Made by a program: the position numbers and the translations under genes. Below are positions 8,227 to 15,219 of a DNA stretch of 33,663 bases, piece by piece (position 1 is the first letter of the stretch; the number at the start of each line of letters is the position of its first letter). Source of the stretch: an uncultured Lachnospiraceae bacterium (GTDB taxonomy: Bacteria; Bacillota; Clostridia; Lachnospirales; Lachnospiraceae). The DNA is taken from contig CALWRQ010000018.1 of NCBI GenBank assembly GCA_944383965.1, forward strand, positions 1-33,663, written 5' to 3'. The notes below the pieces were generated by a model. It ran no database searches, was not told the DNA's origin, and saw only the letters and a program-made list of their open reading frames with translations.

Positions 8227-9285
8227 TCAGAAAAAGCTTCTGATATCGTTGAACAGTACAAATACCATCAGTACCATGAGCAGGAGAAGTCCGGCCATAT
8301 GGATCATTCCTTCCTTTTCCTGATCAATTCCTTTTCCGCGGATGACCTCCAGAAGAAGAAATACCAGTCTTCCGCCATCCAGGGCAGGAAGGGGAAGAAG
8401 ATTCATGATCCCCAGGCTGGCGCTCAGAATCAGACTCCAGTAGCAGAGAGTCAGAAGCATGACGGAAGTTCCGATCTCACGGCTTTCTTCCACATTTTCT
8501 CCGATCATAGCGACGATCCGCACCGGACCGGCTACCGCCTCATCCGCCTGAATCTGTCTGGTAAACAGCATTTTCAGACTGTCAAACGTCGATGTAATAC
8601 AATACCGGATCTGATAGGCACTGTAATAGACCACTTCCCCCAGCGTTTCCGGTTTGACATACTGTCCGGAGAAAATAACTCCCATCAGATATCTTCCCTC
8701 TTCCTCCGAATACTGAGGAACCACTACCGTTTCCATCTCCTCATAAGAAGATCCGTCTTCAGAGGGCCTTTCGTACCGGACAGTCAGGGTCTCCCCGGGA
8801 TTGGCCATCATATAGACCTGCACATCCTCATAGGCTGTGATCTTCCGGTTATTGACCCGGGTAATCACATCCCCGGGCTGAAGCCCTGCTTCTGCCGCCG
8901 GTGAGCCCTCGGTAACCTCGCTGATCCAGAATTTCTGATAGCCCATGTTCATTACGATAATCACCGCAAAGAAAAAGGCCAGAATAAAATTGAAGGCAGG
9001 GCCGGCAAATACTACCATGATTCTGGCCCATACCGATTTGTTGTTGAATGCCTTTGGATCACTGTCCGCTCCGTCCTCTCCCAGCATCATACAGGAGCCT
9101 CCGAAAGGAAGCAGTTTCCAGGAATAACGCGTCTCCCCCCACTGCCGGCTGAGCAGTCTCGGCCCCATTCCGATGGAAAACTCCACCACTCCGATTCCGT
9201 TTGCCTTAGCCAGCAGAAAATGCCCGAATTCATGCACCAGCACGATCAGTCCGAATACCAGGATTGCCGCAAGGATATTCAGCAA
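8227..9285 (-). CDS. rseP: Site-2 membrane metalloprotease, RseP/RasP type
   Basis: This 352-residue integral membrane zinc protease cuts transmembrane segments of regulatory proteins such as anti-sigma factors. The zinc motif HEFGH is at residues 18-22 in the first membrane helix. A PDZ domain covers about 118-190 (GSPAAEAGLQPGDVITRVN). The third zinc ligand region NLLPLPALDGG is at 295-305, in a C-terminal helix. A further helix closes the protein. The start codon is TTG (9283-9285), two bases after the dxr stop, with AGGTGG upstream; no better ATG precedes the HEFGH helix. The start is therefore probably coupled to dxr translation and may be weak. Confidence 0.95.
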   Translation of the reverse strand: MLNILAAILVFGLIVLVHEFGHFLLAKANGIGVVEFSIGMGPRLLSRQWGETRYSWKLLPFGGSCMMLGEDGADSDPKAFNNKSVWARIMVVFAGPAFNFILAFFFAVIIVMNMGYQKFWISEVTEGSPAAEAGLQPGDVITRVNNRKITAYEDVQVYMMANPGETLTVRYERPSEDGSSYEEMETVVVPQYSEEEGRYLMGVIFSGQYVKPETLGEVVYYSAYQIRYCITSTFDSLKMLFTRQIQADEAVAGPVRIVAMIGENVEESREIGTSVMLLTLCYWSLILSASLGIMNLLPLPALDGGRLVFLLLEVIRGKGIDQEKEGMIHMAGLLLLMVLMVFVLFNDIRSFF

Positions 9286-9286
9286 A

Positions 9287-10429
9287 TTACCACCTGCTTT
9301 CTATATATTCATAGGTCTCCTGCTCCGCTTCCAGGATCTGCTCCACAGAAGGATCAGGAATAACGGTGTGACGGTCCATGGCCGCCCGGATCATATCCGT
9401 AATGGTAAGATACCCGATTTTTCTGTTTAAAAACATACGAACGGCAAGTTCATTTGCAGCATTGAATACCACCGGAAGAGATCCGCCTGTCTTTCCCGCA
9501 CGGTAGGCCAGTGCCAGACCCGGGAAATTGTCCATGTCCGGCTTTTCAAAACGGATTTCCGTAAGCTTCCAGAAATCCAGGCGCTCTCCGGGAAGAGGCC
9601 GTCTTTCCGGATAATAAAGGGCATACTGAATAGGAAGACGCATATCGGGTGTTCCCAGCTGCGCCATAACGGCTCCGTCTTCGAATTCGACCATGGAATG
9701 AATGACACTCTGGGGCTGGACGACTACCTGGATCTGATCCATGTCTACTCCAAACAGCCATTTTGCTTCCATAACTTCCAGTCCTTTATTCACCATGGTA
9801 GAGGAATCAATGGTGATCTTCTGCCCCATGGTCCAGTTGGGATGCTTCAGCGCATCTTCCACCCGGATATTCTTCATTTCCTCTCTGGTGCGTCCCCGGA
9901 ACGGACCACCGGATGCAGTGAGCAGAATTTTGGATATCCGGTTGTTCTTCTCTCCGTTGAGGCACTGGAAAATGGCACTGTGCTCACTGTCTACAGGAAG
10001 GAGGCGCACCCCCTTCTTTTCTGCCAGAGGGATAATGATATGGCCTGCAGTCACCAGCGTTTCCTTGTTGGCCAGAGCAATATCCTTTCCTGCTTCCATA
10101 GCCGCGATGGTCGGACGGATGCCGATCATGCCGACCACTGCCGTAACCGTAATGTCTGCAGAAGGTATGGCAGCCGCTTCAATCAGTCCTTCCATACCGG
10201 ACACAACCTTCACATCCAGATCCGCAACTTTGATCTTCAGTTCCTTTGCTTTTTCTTCTGACCAGACAGCAGCCAGCTCCGGCCGGAATTTCCGGATCTG
10301 TTTTTCCAGAAGCTCTATATTGCTTCCGGCTGCCAGCGCTGCTACCTGAATATCCCGATTCTGTTCCACCACTTCCAGGGTCTGCGTCCCGATGGAGCCG
10401 GTGGAACCGAGGATTGAAATTCGCTTCAT
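9287..10429 (-). CDS. dxr: 1-deoxy-D-xylulose 5-phosphate reductoisomerase
   Basis: The 380-residue enzyme (IspC) turns DXP into methylerythritol 4-phosphate with NADPH, the first committed step of the MEP pathway. The nucleotide-binding GSTGSIG is at residues 8-14, LANKETLV at 119-126, and the metal/substrate site VDSEHSAIFQ at 146-155 with Asp147 and Glu149. The stretch HPNWTMG..ITIDSSTM further on is the family substrate loop. It has a good AGGAG ribosome site ahead of the ATG at 10429. It lies between cdsA and rseP in the classical order, 19 bases from the cdsA stop. Confidence 0.97.
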   Translation of the reverse strand: MKRISILGSTGSIGTQTLEVVEQNRDIQVAALAAGSNIELLEKQIRKFRPELAAVWSEEKAKELKIKVADLDVKVVSGMEGLIEAAAIPSADITVTAVVGMIGIRPTIAAMEAGKDIALANKETLVTAGHIIIPLAEKKGVRLLPVDSEHSAIFQCLNGEKNNRISKILLTASGGPFRGRTREEMKNIRVEDALKHPNWTMGQKITIDSSTMVNKGLEVMEAKWLFGVDMDQIQVVVQPQSVIHSMVEFEDGAVMAQLGTPDMRLPIQYALYYPERRPLPGERLDFWKLTEIRFEKPDMDNFPGLALAYRAGKTGGSLPVVFNAANELAVRMFLNRKIGYLTITDMIRAAMDRHTVIPDPSVEQILEAEQETYEYIESRW

Positions 10430-10448
10430 ATGCTTCTCCTGTTCTTTT

Positions 10449-11261
10449 TTAAAGAATCCGCACCGCCAGGAAATTCACTGCAAAGAAGATGGCCGGGGCG
10501 GTAAAAATCATACTGTCAAAACGGTCCAGAATCCCTCCGTGTCCGGGAATCAGATGGCCGTAATCTTTTACATCGTGGTTTCTCTTTACGGCAGATGCAG
10601 CCAGATCTCCGATCTGGGAGATGACCGCAGCAATGGCGCAGGCCGCTGCACATACCGCCATGGGACTGTCCACTTTCATCATTTCCTCTCCGAAAACCGC
10701 TCCGTAGATCAGACCCAGGAGAGCGGCGCCTACTACGCCTCCCACTGCTCCCTCAATGGATTTTTTGGGGCTTAATACCGGAGCCATTTTGTGTTTTCCG
10801 AACAGCATTCCCACACAGTAAGCACAGGTATCGCATCCCCAGGAGCTTAAGAAGATCAGCCATACAAGAAATTTTCCATCCGGCATGACCCGTGTCTGAT
10901 AAAGGTAGGAAAGCATGACCGGAACATAGAACAGACCGAAAACCGCTCCGGTTACCTGCTCCGTTTTATAAGCAGGGAACGTGACCACGTAAATGGTCAT
11001 GCAGATCATCACAGCCAGAATTACCACCAGTTCCAGATACTGCTGGCCCTCAAACCAAAGCAGGCCGAAATAGGCAATCGCTGTAAGATAGCCTGCAATG
11101 CCCACTGCATTTTTTTCAATTCCCAGCACCCTGTAAAATTCAAACAGACCGATGAGGGAAATGATGCAGGTGACCGCAAACAGCAGCGGCCCTCCGGCAA
11201 TCACCACCACCAGGGCAATGGCTACCAGCACAATTCCGCTTATAAGCCTCGTGGTAAACAT
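10449..11261 (-). CDS. cdsA: Phosphatidate cytidylyltransferase (CDP-diacylglycerol synthase)
   Basis: The 270-residue membrane enzyme makes CDP-diacylglycerol from phosphatidic acid and CTP, the branch point for phosphatidylglycerol and cardiolipin. The protein is almost entirely hydrophobic helices (about seven or eight). The C-terminal CdsA signature is seen as KRNHDVKDYGHLIPGHGG followed by ILDRFDS, near residues 223-250. The upstream DTCAYCVGMLFGKHKMAPVLSPKKS stretch (split here only in description) holds the conserved metal-binding Asp and the SPKKS motif. It lies 17 bases after uppS, which makes the undecaprenyl carrier, so membrane lipid and cell wall carrier supply are co-expressed. 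Confidence 0.95.
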   Translation of the reverse strand: MFTTRLISGIVLVAIALVVVIAGGPLLFAVTCIISLIGLFEFYRVLGIEKNAVGIAGYLTAIAYFGLLWFEGQQYLELVVILAVMICMTIYVVTFPAYKTEQVTGAVFGLFYVPVMLSYLYQTRVMPDGKFLVWLIFLSSWGCDTCAYCVGMLFGKHKMAPVLSPKKSIEGAVGGVVGAALLGLIYGAVFGEEMMKVDSPMAVCAAACAIAAVISQIGDLAASAVKRNHDVKDYGHLIPGHGGILDRFDSMIFTAPAIFFAVNFLAVRIL

Positions 11262-11278
11262 ATCATCCCTCCCTCCGG

Positions 11279-12004
11279 TTAAGTCGTCTTCACCCCGCCG
11301 AAGCGCCGGTCTCTTTTATTGTACGCTGCAATGGCTTTTTCCAATTCCTCTTTATTGAAATCCGGCCACAGACAGTCCGTTACGTAGATTTCCGTGTAGG
11401 CAAGCTGCCAGAGAAGATAATTGGACAGTCTCAGTTCGCCGCTGGTGCGGATAAGCAGATCCGGATCCGGTATGTCTGCCGTATCCAGATAGGATGCAAA
11501 GGTCTGTTCCGTGATCTCATCCTTATTCCGTATTCCTGCCTCCACATCGGCTGCAAGCTTCCGGGCTGCCCGGACGATCTCATCCCTGCCCCCATAGTTT
11601 ACGGCAATCACAAAAGTCAGACCCGTATTGTCCCTGGTCTCCCGTTCCAGACGGTTGATCCCGTCCACAATATCCTTATCAAAACGGCTCCGTTCGCCGA
11701 TCATTTTCACTCTCACATTATTTGCTTTGGCAATTTTGAGCAGACGTACCATATAAAAGCGGAACAGCTGCATAAGAGCTCCCACTTCTTCTACAGACCG
11801 CTTCCAGTTCTCTGTGGAAAAACCGTATACGGTCAGGTAGCGGATGCCCATACGGGCTGCGATCTCTACCGTTTTTTCCACGGTGACACAGCCTTCTTTA
11901 TGTCCCATGGTCCTGGGAAGTCCCCGCTTTTTCGCCCATCGTCCGTTTCCGTCCAGAATCAGGGCTACATGCTCCGGAATCACCATCGTTTCCTTACTTT
12001 CCAT
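11279..12004 (-). CDS. uppS: Undecaprenyl diphosphate synthase (cis-prenyltransferase)
   Basis: The 241-residue enzyme adds eight isopentenyl units in cis to farnesyl diphosphate, giving the C55 carrier used for peptidoglycan and wall polymers. The catalytic LILDGNGRWAKKRG is at residues 15-28, with Asp18 the expected catalytic acid and Asn20, Arg22 and Trp23 conserved. The C-terminal RTSGELRLSNYLLWQ and TDCLWPDF motifs are the IPP-binding and dimer segments. A GGGAGG ribosome site precedes the ATG. The 79-base gap before it is unusually long for this operon and is filled with two hairpins (see 12001-12070). One of them can pair with the ribosome site. Confidence 0.97.
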   Translation of the reverse strand: MESKETMVIPEHVALILDGNGRWAKKRGLPRTMGHKEGCVTVEKTVEIAARMGIRYLTVYGFSTENWKRSVEEVGALMQLFRFYMVRLLKIAKANNVRVKMIGERSRFDKDIVDGINRLERETRDNTGLTFVIAVNYGGRDEIVRAARKLAADVEAGIRNKDEITEQTFASYLDTADIPDPDLLIRTSGELRLSNYLLWQLAYTEIYVTDCLWPDFNKEELEKAIAAYNKRDRRFGGVKTT

Positions 12005-12007
12005 ATT

Positions 12008-12070
12008 TCCTCCCGTGTTCTTCCCCGCCGCAGACGGGAAACAGGGGCGGTCTTTTTCACCCGCCCCCTG
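12008..12070 (-). promoter_or_regulatory. Structured frr-uppS intergenic region
   Basis: On the minus strand CAGGGGGCGG (12061-12070) can pair with CCGCCCCTG (12042-12050) around an A-rich loop. A second set, CCCGT (12035-12039) with ACGGG (12012-12016), would close over a short arm and end at the uppS ribosome site GGGAGG. The first hairpin has only three T after it on this strand, so it is not a good terminator for the operon. It could be an RNA stability or processing element. Occlusion of the uppS start by the second stem is possible but not shown. Confidence 0.45.
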
Positions 12071-12083
12071 ACTGTTTTTTTAT

Positions 12084-12641
12084 TTATACTGTCATGATCT
12101 CCTTGGTCTTGATCTCCACAGCCTTCTCCACCTCGCTGATCATCTTATCGGTCAGCTTCTGGATCTTCTCTTCTGCCTCTTTTAAATCATCTTCGGAAAT
12201 CTCATCTGCTTTTTCCATCTTTTTGAATGCGTCATTGGCATCCCGGCGGATATTGCGGATCGCTACCTTGGTAGCCTCTCCTTTTTTCTTCACATCCTTC
12301 GCAAGATCTTTTCTGCGCTCTTCTGTAAGTTCCGGAAATACCAGACGGATCACTGTTCCGTCATTCGTGGGATTGATTCCCAGATCGGAGGTCAGGATCG
12401 CTTTTTCAATACTCTTCAACAGGCTTTTCTCCCAGGGCTGAATCACGATCATTCTGGCCTCAGGTACGGAAATATTTCCTACCTGCTGGATCGGGGTGGG
12501 GCTTCCGTAATAGTCCACCTTCAGCTTGTCCAGTACATGGGGATTGGCCCGTCCGGCACGGATGGATGCGTATTCGTTCTGGAGAGCATCCAGGGATTTG
12601 TTCATCTTGTTTTCATAAACCTGTAATTTTTCCTTGTCCAT
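12084..12641 (-). CDS. frr: Ribosome recycling factor
   Basis: The 185-residue protein has the normal length and the even, charged helical composition of RRF, which with EF-G splits the post-termination ribosome. Family landmarks are visible: SLDALQNEYASIRAGRANP (residues 16-34), YYGSPTPIQQVGNISVPEAR in the beta-rich domain, and GEATKVAIRNIRRDAND in the third helix of the C-terminal part. It begins 12 bases after pyrH and precedes uppS, the standard arrangement. Confidence 0.97.
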   Translation of the reverse strand: MDKEKLQVYENKMNKSLDALQNEYASIRAGRANPHVLDKLKVDYYGSPTPIQQVGNISVPEARMIVIQPWEKSLLKSIEKAILTSDLGINPTNDGTVIRLVFPELTEERRKDLAKDVKKKGEATKVAIRNIRRDANDAFKKMEKADEISEDDLKEAEEKIQKLTDKMISEVEKAVEIKTKEIMTV

Positions 12642-12653
12642 AAATCCTCCTAG

Positions 12654-13355
12654 TTATACGGTCACTACCGTGCCGTTTATTTTTCCTCTCATGGCATCTG
12701 CAATGCTGTTCTCTTCATTCAGGTCAAACACAGCCATGGGCATTCTGTGCTCCATGCACATGATGGACGCAGTCAGATCCACTACCGCCAGCTTCTTTTC
12801 GATCACTTCCTCAATGGAGATGGTATCATAGCGTTTTGCATTGGGATTCACCTTCGGATCACTGTCGTATACTCCGTCAATGGATTTTGCCAGCAGGATA
12901 CAGTCTGCATCCATTTCCACTGCCCGGAGAACAATGCCCGTGTCCGTGGAAAAATAAGGATGTCCCGTTCCTCCCGCAAAGAACACGACCATTCCCTTTT
13001 TAAAACATGTATTGGCCTTGTCTTTGGAAAACAGCTCCGTCATGGAACCGCACAGAAATGGAGTAAAGATCTTCGTTTTCATGCCCTCCGCGCGGAAAAT
13101 TTCAGACACATAAATGCAGTTCATCACCGTAGCCAGCATACCGATCTGATCCGCCTTGGTACGGTCGATGGCATTGCTGGTACGTCCTCTCCAGAAATTT
13201 CCTCCTCCGATCACGATGCCCACCTGAACACCCTGATCCACAGAAGTCTTTACCTGTCTGGCGACGCCTCTCACTGTTTCTTCATCAAAACCCGTTTTTT
13301 TCGGTCCGGCAAGTGCCTCACCGCTCAGTTTTAACAATACCCGATTCGTCTTCAT
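12654..13355 (-). CDS. pyrH: Uridylate kinase
   Basis: The 233-residue product is the bacterial amino-acid-kinase-fold UMP kinase that makes UDP from UMP and ATP. LLKLSGEALAG (residues 7-17) is the phosphate-binding start. VGIVIGGGNFWRGR (45-58) and FFAGGTGHPYFSTDT (about 124-138) are the nucleotide and UMP loops. The ATG follows an AGAGGA box. In many Firmicutes pyrH directly follows tsf; here tsf is about 19 kb away, and pyrH has its own promoter at 13406-13434. It is the first gene of the operon that ends at the terminator at 1630. Confidence 0.97.
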   Translation of the reverse strand: MKTNRVLLKLSGEALAGPKKTGFDEETVRGVARQVKTSVDQGVQVGIVIGGGNFWRGRTSNAIDRTKADQIGMLATVMNCIYVSEIFRAEGMKTKIFTPFLCGSMTELFSKDKANTCFKKGMVVFFAGGTGHPYFSTDTGIVLRAVEMDADCILLAKSIDGVYDSDPKVNPNAKRYDTISIEEVIEKKLAVVDLTASIMCMEHRMPMAVFDLNEENSIADAMRGKINGTVVTV

Positions 13356-13405
13356 GTTTATCCTCTCTGGTTGTCTTTCCCTTTTCGGGATTTTCTACTC
13401 TGAAA

Positions 13406-13434
13406 AGTATATCATATTCCGATACGTTTGAAAA
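13406..13434 (-). promoter_or_regulatory. Promoter of the pyrH-polC operon
   Basis: On the minus strand TATACT (13406-13411) is preceded at 17 bases by TTTTCA (13429-13434), a four-of-six match to TTGACA. It is the only good candidate between the terminator at 13447-13491 and pyrH. The operon needs such a promoter here because the terminator cuts it off from upstream transcription. Confidence 0.6.
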
Positions 13435-13446
13435 GCGGTTTGCGTG

Positions 13447-13491
13447 AAAAACCGCAGCGCGGCACTTCCGCATATGTCCGCGCAGAAGCGG
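13447..13491 (-). terminator. Terminator after the OPRT-like gene
   Basis: On the minus strand GCGCGG (13478-13483) pairs with CCGCGC (13457-13462), with an outer CCGC/GCGG extension broken by a small bulge. Five T follow (13447-13451). It stands 24 bases after the stop of the OPRT-like gene and just upstream of the pyrH promoter. Confidence 0.7.
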
Positions 13492-13515
13492 CCTGCCCCT
13501 GCTTCCTTTCGGCCC

Positions 13516-14154
13516 TTATAATTTGGAATATCCGTAAGGGTTGACCAGACCGTCCAGTTTCTTTCCTGCCTGGCAGATCGGGCAGTTCCTGTAGTCTGCA
13601 AAGCGATAATCCGGCAGGTCCCTGGTCCCGTAAACAGAGCAGACCGGGATTTTGTTGATCTGGTCTGCTGCACTGAACACCGCACAGATGCACTGTACCA
13701 GGCCGCCGTAATACTGGATTCCCTCCACGCCTTTGTTGACGGTCAGTCCGGTTGTCACATTTCCTGTGAGAAGGAGAACGTGCTTGCCTTCCAGCATGAA
13801 GTGATAGTTTTCCTTGAAAATGATCTGACTGTTGCTGTTGTATTCCGGCTTGATCACATAAATGGTTTTATGGGCGTTCATGGACAGCAGACCGCCTTTT
13901 TTCAGTTCCTCCGCGAGAAGCGTTCCGATAACCTCTGTTCCTTCCAGACACACGATGGTATCTACCACCACTCCGCAGAGATAGTTTCTTGCCAGCACGG
14001 CGGCTGCTTCTCCCGCCTCGCTCAGCCGGCTTTTGATCGTAGTCAGGTCGATATAGTAATTCGTATGGGTGTGATTGGTGGCAAAATGGCCGCCGGCCAC
14101 TTTCAGCGGGACGTTTACTCCCGGCACCGTGATCTTCTGAAACTTCATCTCCAT
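13516..14154 (-). CDS. Orotate phosphoribosyltransferase-like protein with an altered PRPP loop
   Basis: The 212-residue protein has the type I phosphoribosyltransferase layout: an N-terminal hood, then VVVDTIVCLEGTEVIG (about 62-77), a lysine-containing loop region, and the PRPP-loop position at 126-138, read as VLLLTGNVTTGLT. In active OPRT this loop carries an acidic pair (DD or ED) where TG stands here, while the following TTG is kept. The C-terminus carries a CPIC motif (191-194) that could bind metal with Cys172 or others. Orotate is the likely family-level guess. Whether it is an enzyme, a regulator or a salvage protein cannot be decided. It sits just upstream of pyrH but is cut off from it by a terminator, and it has its own strong promoter. 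Confidence 0.65.
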   Translation of the reverse strand: MEMKFQKITVPGVNVPLKVAGGHFATNHTHTNYYIDLTTIKSRLSEAGEAAAVLARNYLCGVVVDTIVCLEGTEVIGTLLAEELKKGGLLSMNAHKTIYVIKPEYNSNSQIIFKENYHFMLEGKHVLLLTGNVTTGLTVNKGVEGIQYYGGLVQCICAVFSAADQINKIPVCSVYGTRDLPDYRFADYRNCPICQAGKKLDGLVNPYGYSKL

Positions 14155-14209
14155 GAATCATAGCCCCCTTTCCTGCTTCCAGGAATTTTCTGTGATCGGT
14201 TACAGAACT

Positions 14210-14238
14210 ATTATACTAAATTTCATTGCCCATCTCAA
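14210..14238 (-). promoter_or_regulatory. Promoter of the OPRT-like gene
   Basis: On the minus strand TTGAGA (14233-14238) and a perfect TATAAT (14210-14215) are spaced by 17 bases. It faces the EamA gene promoter at 14254-14282; the two -35 boxes are 15 bases apart, so the divergent promoters are back to back. Confidence 0.8.
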
Positions 14239-14253
14239 GAAAAACAGAAAGGG

Positions 14254-14282
14254 TTGCCCAAAAATAAATTGCGTTTTATACT
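14254..14282 (+). promoter_or_regulatory. Promoter of the EamA transporter gene
   Basis: TTGCCC (14254-14259) and TATACT (14277-14282) are spaced by 17 bases, 36 bases ahead of the ATG. An AGGGAGG ribosome site follows at about 14301-14307. Confidence 0.7.
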
Positions 14283-14317
14283 TAAAACCATGCAGATAAA
14301 AAGGGAGGTCATCGATT

Positions 14318-15190
14318 ATGGATCAGCATAAAAAAGCCCGGCTCCTGCTGACTGCTTCCATGGCGGTTTTCGGAACTCTGGGCCTGTTTACAAGAAATAT
14401 CTCTGTCAATTCCGGCGAACTGGCCCTTTACCGGGCCGTTCTGGCTGCCGCTCTGATCGGAATTTTCCTGACGGTCAAAAAGCAGCCCATTCATTTCCGG
14501 GAATTCAGAAAGGAAATTCCTCTCCTTCTCCTGTCCGGGATTGCCATGGGCATCAACTGGATCCTGCTGTTTCAGGCATACCGCTATACCACCATTTCCG
14601 TAGCCACCCTGAGCTACTACTTCGCTCCGGTCCTGGTCACCGCCGCCTGTCCCGTTCTGTTCCGTGAAAAACTGACGGGGAAACAGCTTCTCTGCTTTTT
14701 CATGTCAACCGTCGGCCTGGTCCTGATCATCGGCACGGGGGACGCCGGTTCTTCTTCCGGGGAACTTACGGGAATTCTGTTCGGTCTGGGTGCTGCCTGC
14801 TTTTATGCCGCCGTCATCCTGCTGAATAAATGCATCCGTCAGGTGGCCGGCATTCATCGCACATTCCTCCAGCTGATTGCGGCGGCAGCAGTCCTATTCC
14901 CCTATGTGGCTCTGACCGGAGGATCTTCTCTCAGCCGGATGGACCTGACCGGATGGGCCTGCCTGCTGATTGTAGGCCTGCTTCATACCGGAGTCACCTA
15001 CTGTATGTATTTCACAGCTCTGAGGGATCTGAGCGGACAGGAAACTGCCCTGTTGAGCTATATCGATCCGCTTGTGGCGGCGGCAGTATCTGTTTTTCTG
15101 CTGGGAGAGCCGATTACTTTCTGGCAGATTACGGGAGGAGCAATGATCCTTGGTTTTACTCTGATCAATGAATTGGGAGCCAACGGCTGA
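14318..15190 (+). CDS. DMT-superfamily transporter, EamA type
   Basis: The 290-residue hydrophobic protein has ten likely membrane helices in two repeated five-helix halves, the EamA architecture. Each half contains the typical pattern: RAVLAAALIGIFL and AYRYTTISVATLSYYFAPV in the first half, ALRDLSGQETALLSYIDPLVA and LLGEPITFWQITGG in the second. Family members export or import amino acids, metabolites or nucleotide sugars; the substrate cannot be read from sequence. It is a single-gene unit with its own promoter, ATG after AGGGAGG, and a terminator that overlaps its last codons. Confidence 0.9.
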   Translation: MDQHKKARLLLTASMAVFGTLGLFTRNISVNSGELALYRAVLAAALIGIFLTVKKQPIHFREFRKEIPLLLLSGIAMGINWILLFQAYRYTTISVATLSYYFAPVLVTAACPVLFREKLTGKQLLCFFMSTVGLVLIIGTGDAGSSSGELTGILFGLGAACFYAAVILLNKCIRQVAGIHRTFLQLIAAAAVLFPYVALTGGSSLSRMDLTGWACLLIVGLLHTGVTYCMYFTALRDLSGQETALLSYIDPLVAAAVSVFLLGEPITFWQITGGAMILGFTLINELGANG

Positions 15191-15212
15191 AAACAGCCGC
15201 AGGCTCCCTTTT
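15175..15212 (+). terminator. Terminator of the EamA gene
   Basis: GGGAGCC (15175-15181) pairs with GGCTCCC (15202-15208), with an inner CGGCTG/CAGCCG stem and a T run (15209-15212) on the plus strand. The stem begins inside the last codons of the gene. On the minus strand the same hairpin lacks a T run but could mark the 3' end of the surface-protein operon that stops at 15220. Confidence 0.8.
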
Positions 15213-15219
15213 CTGTCAA

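Noticed and set aside
12042..12070. Frr-uppS hairpin as a terminator of the operon
   Set aside because: The T run is on the plus-strand side only; the operon runs on the minus strand, where just three T follow. All downstream genes must be expressed, so termination is unlikely.
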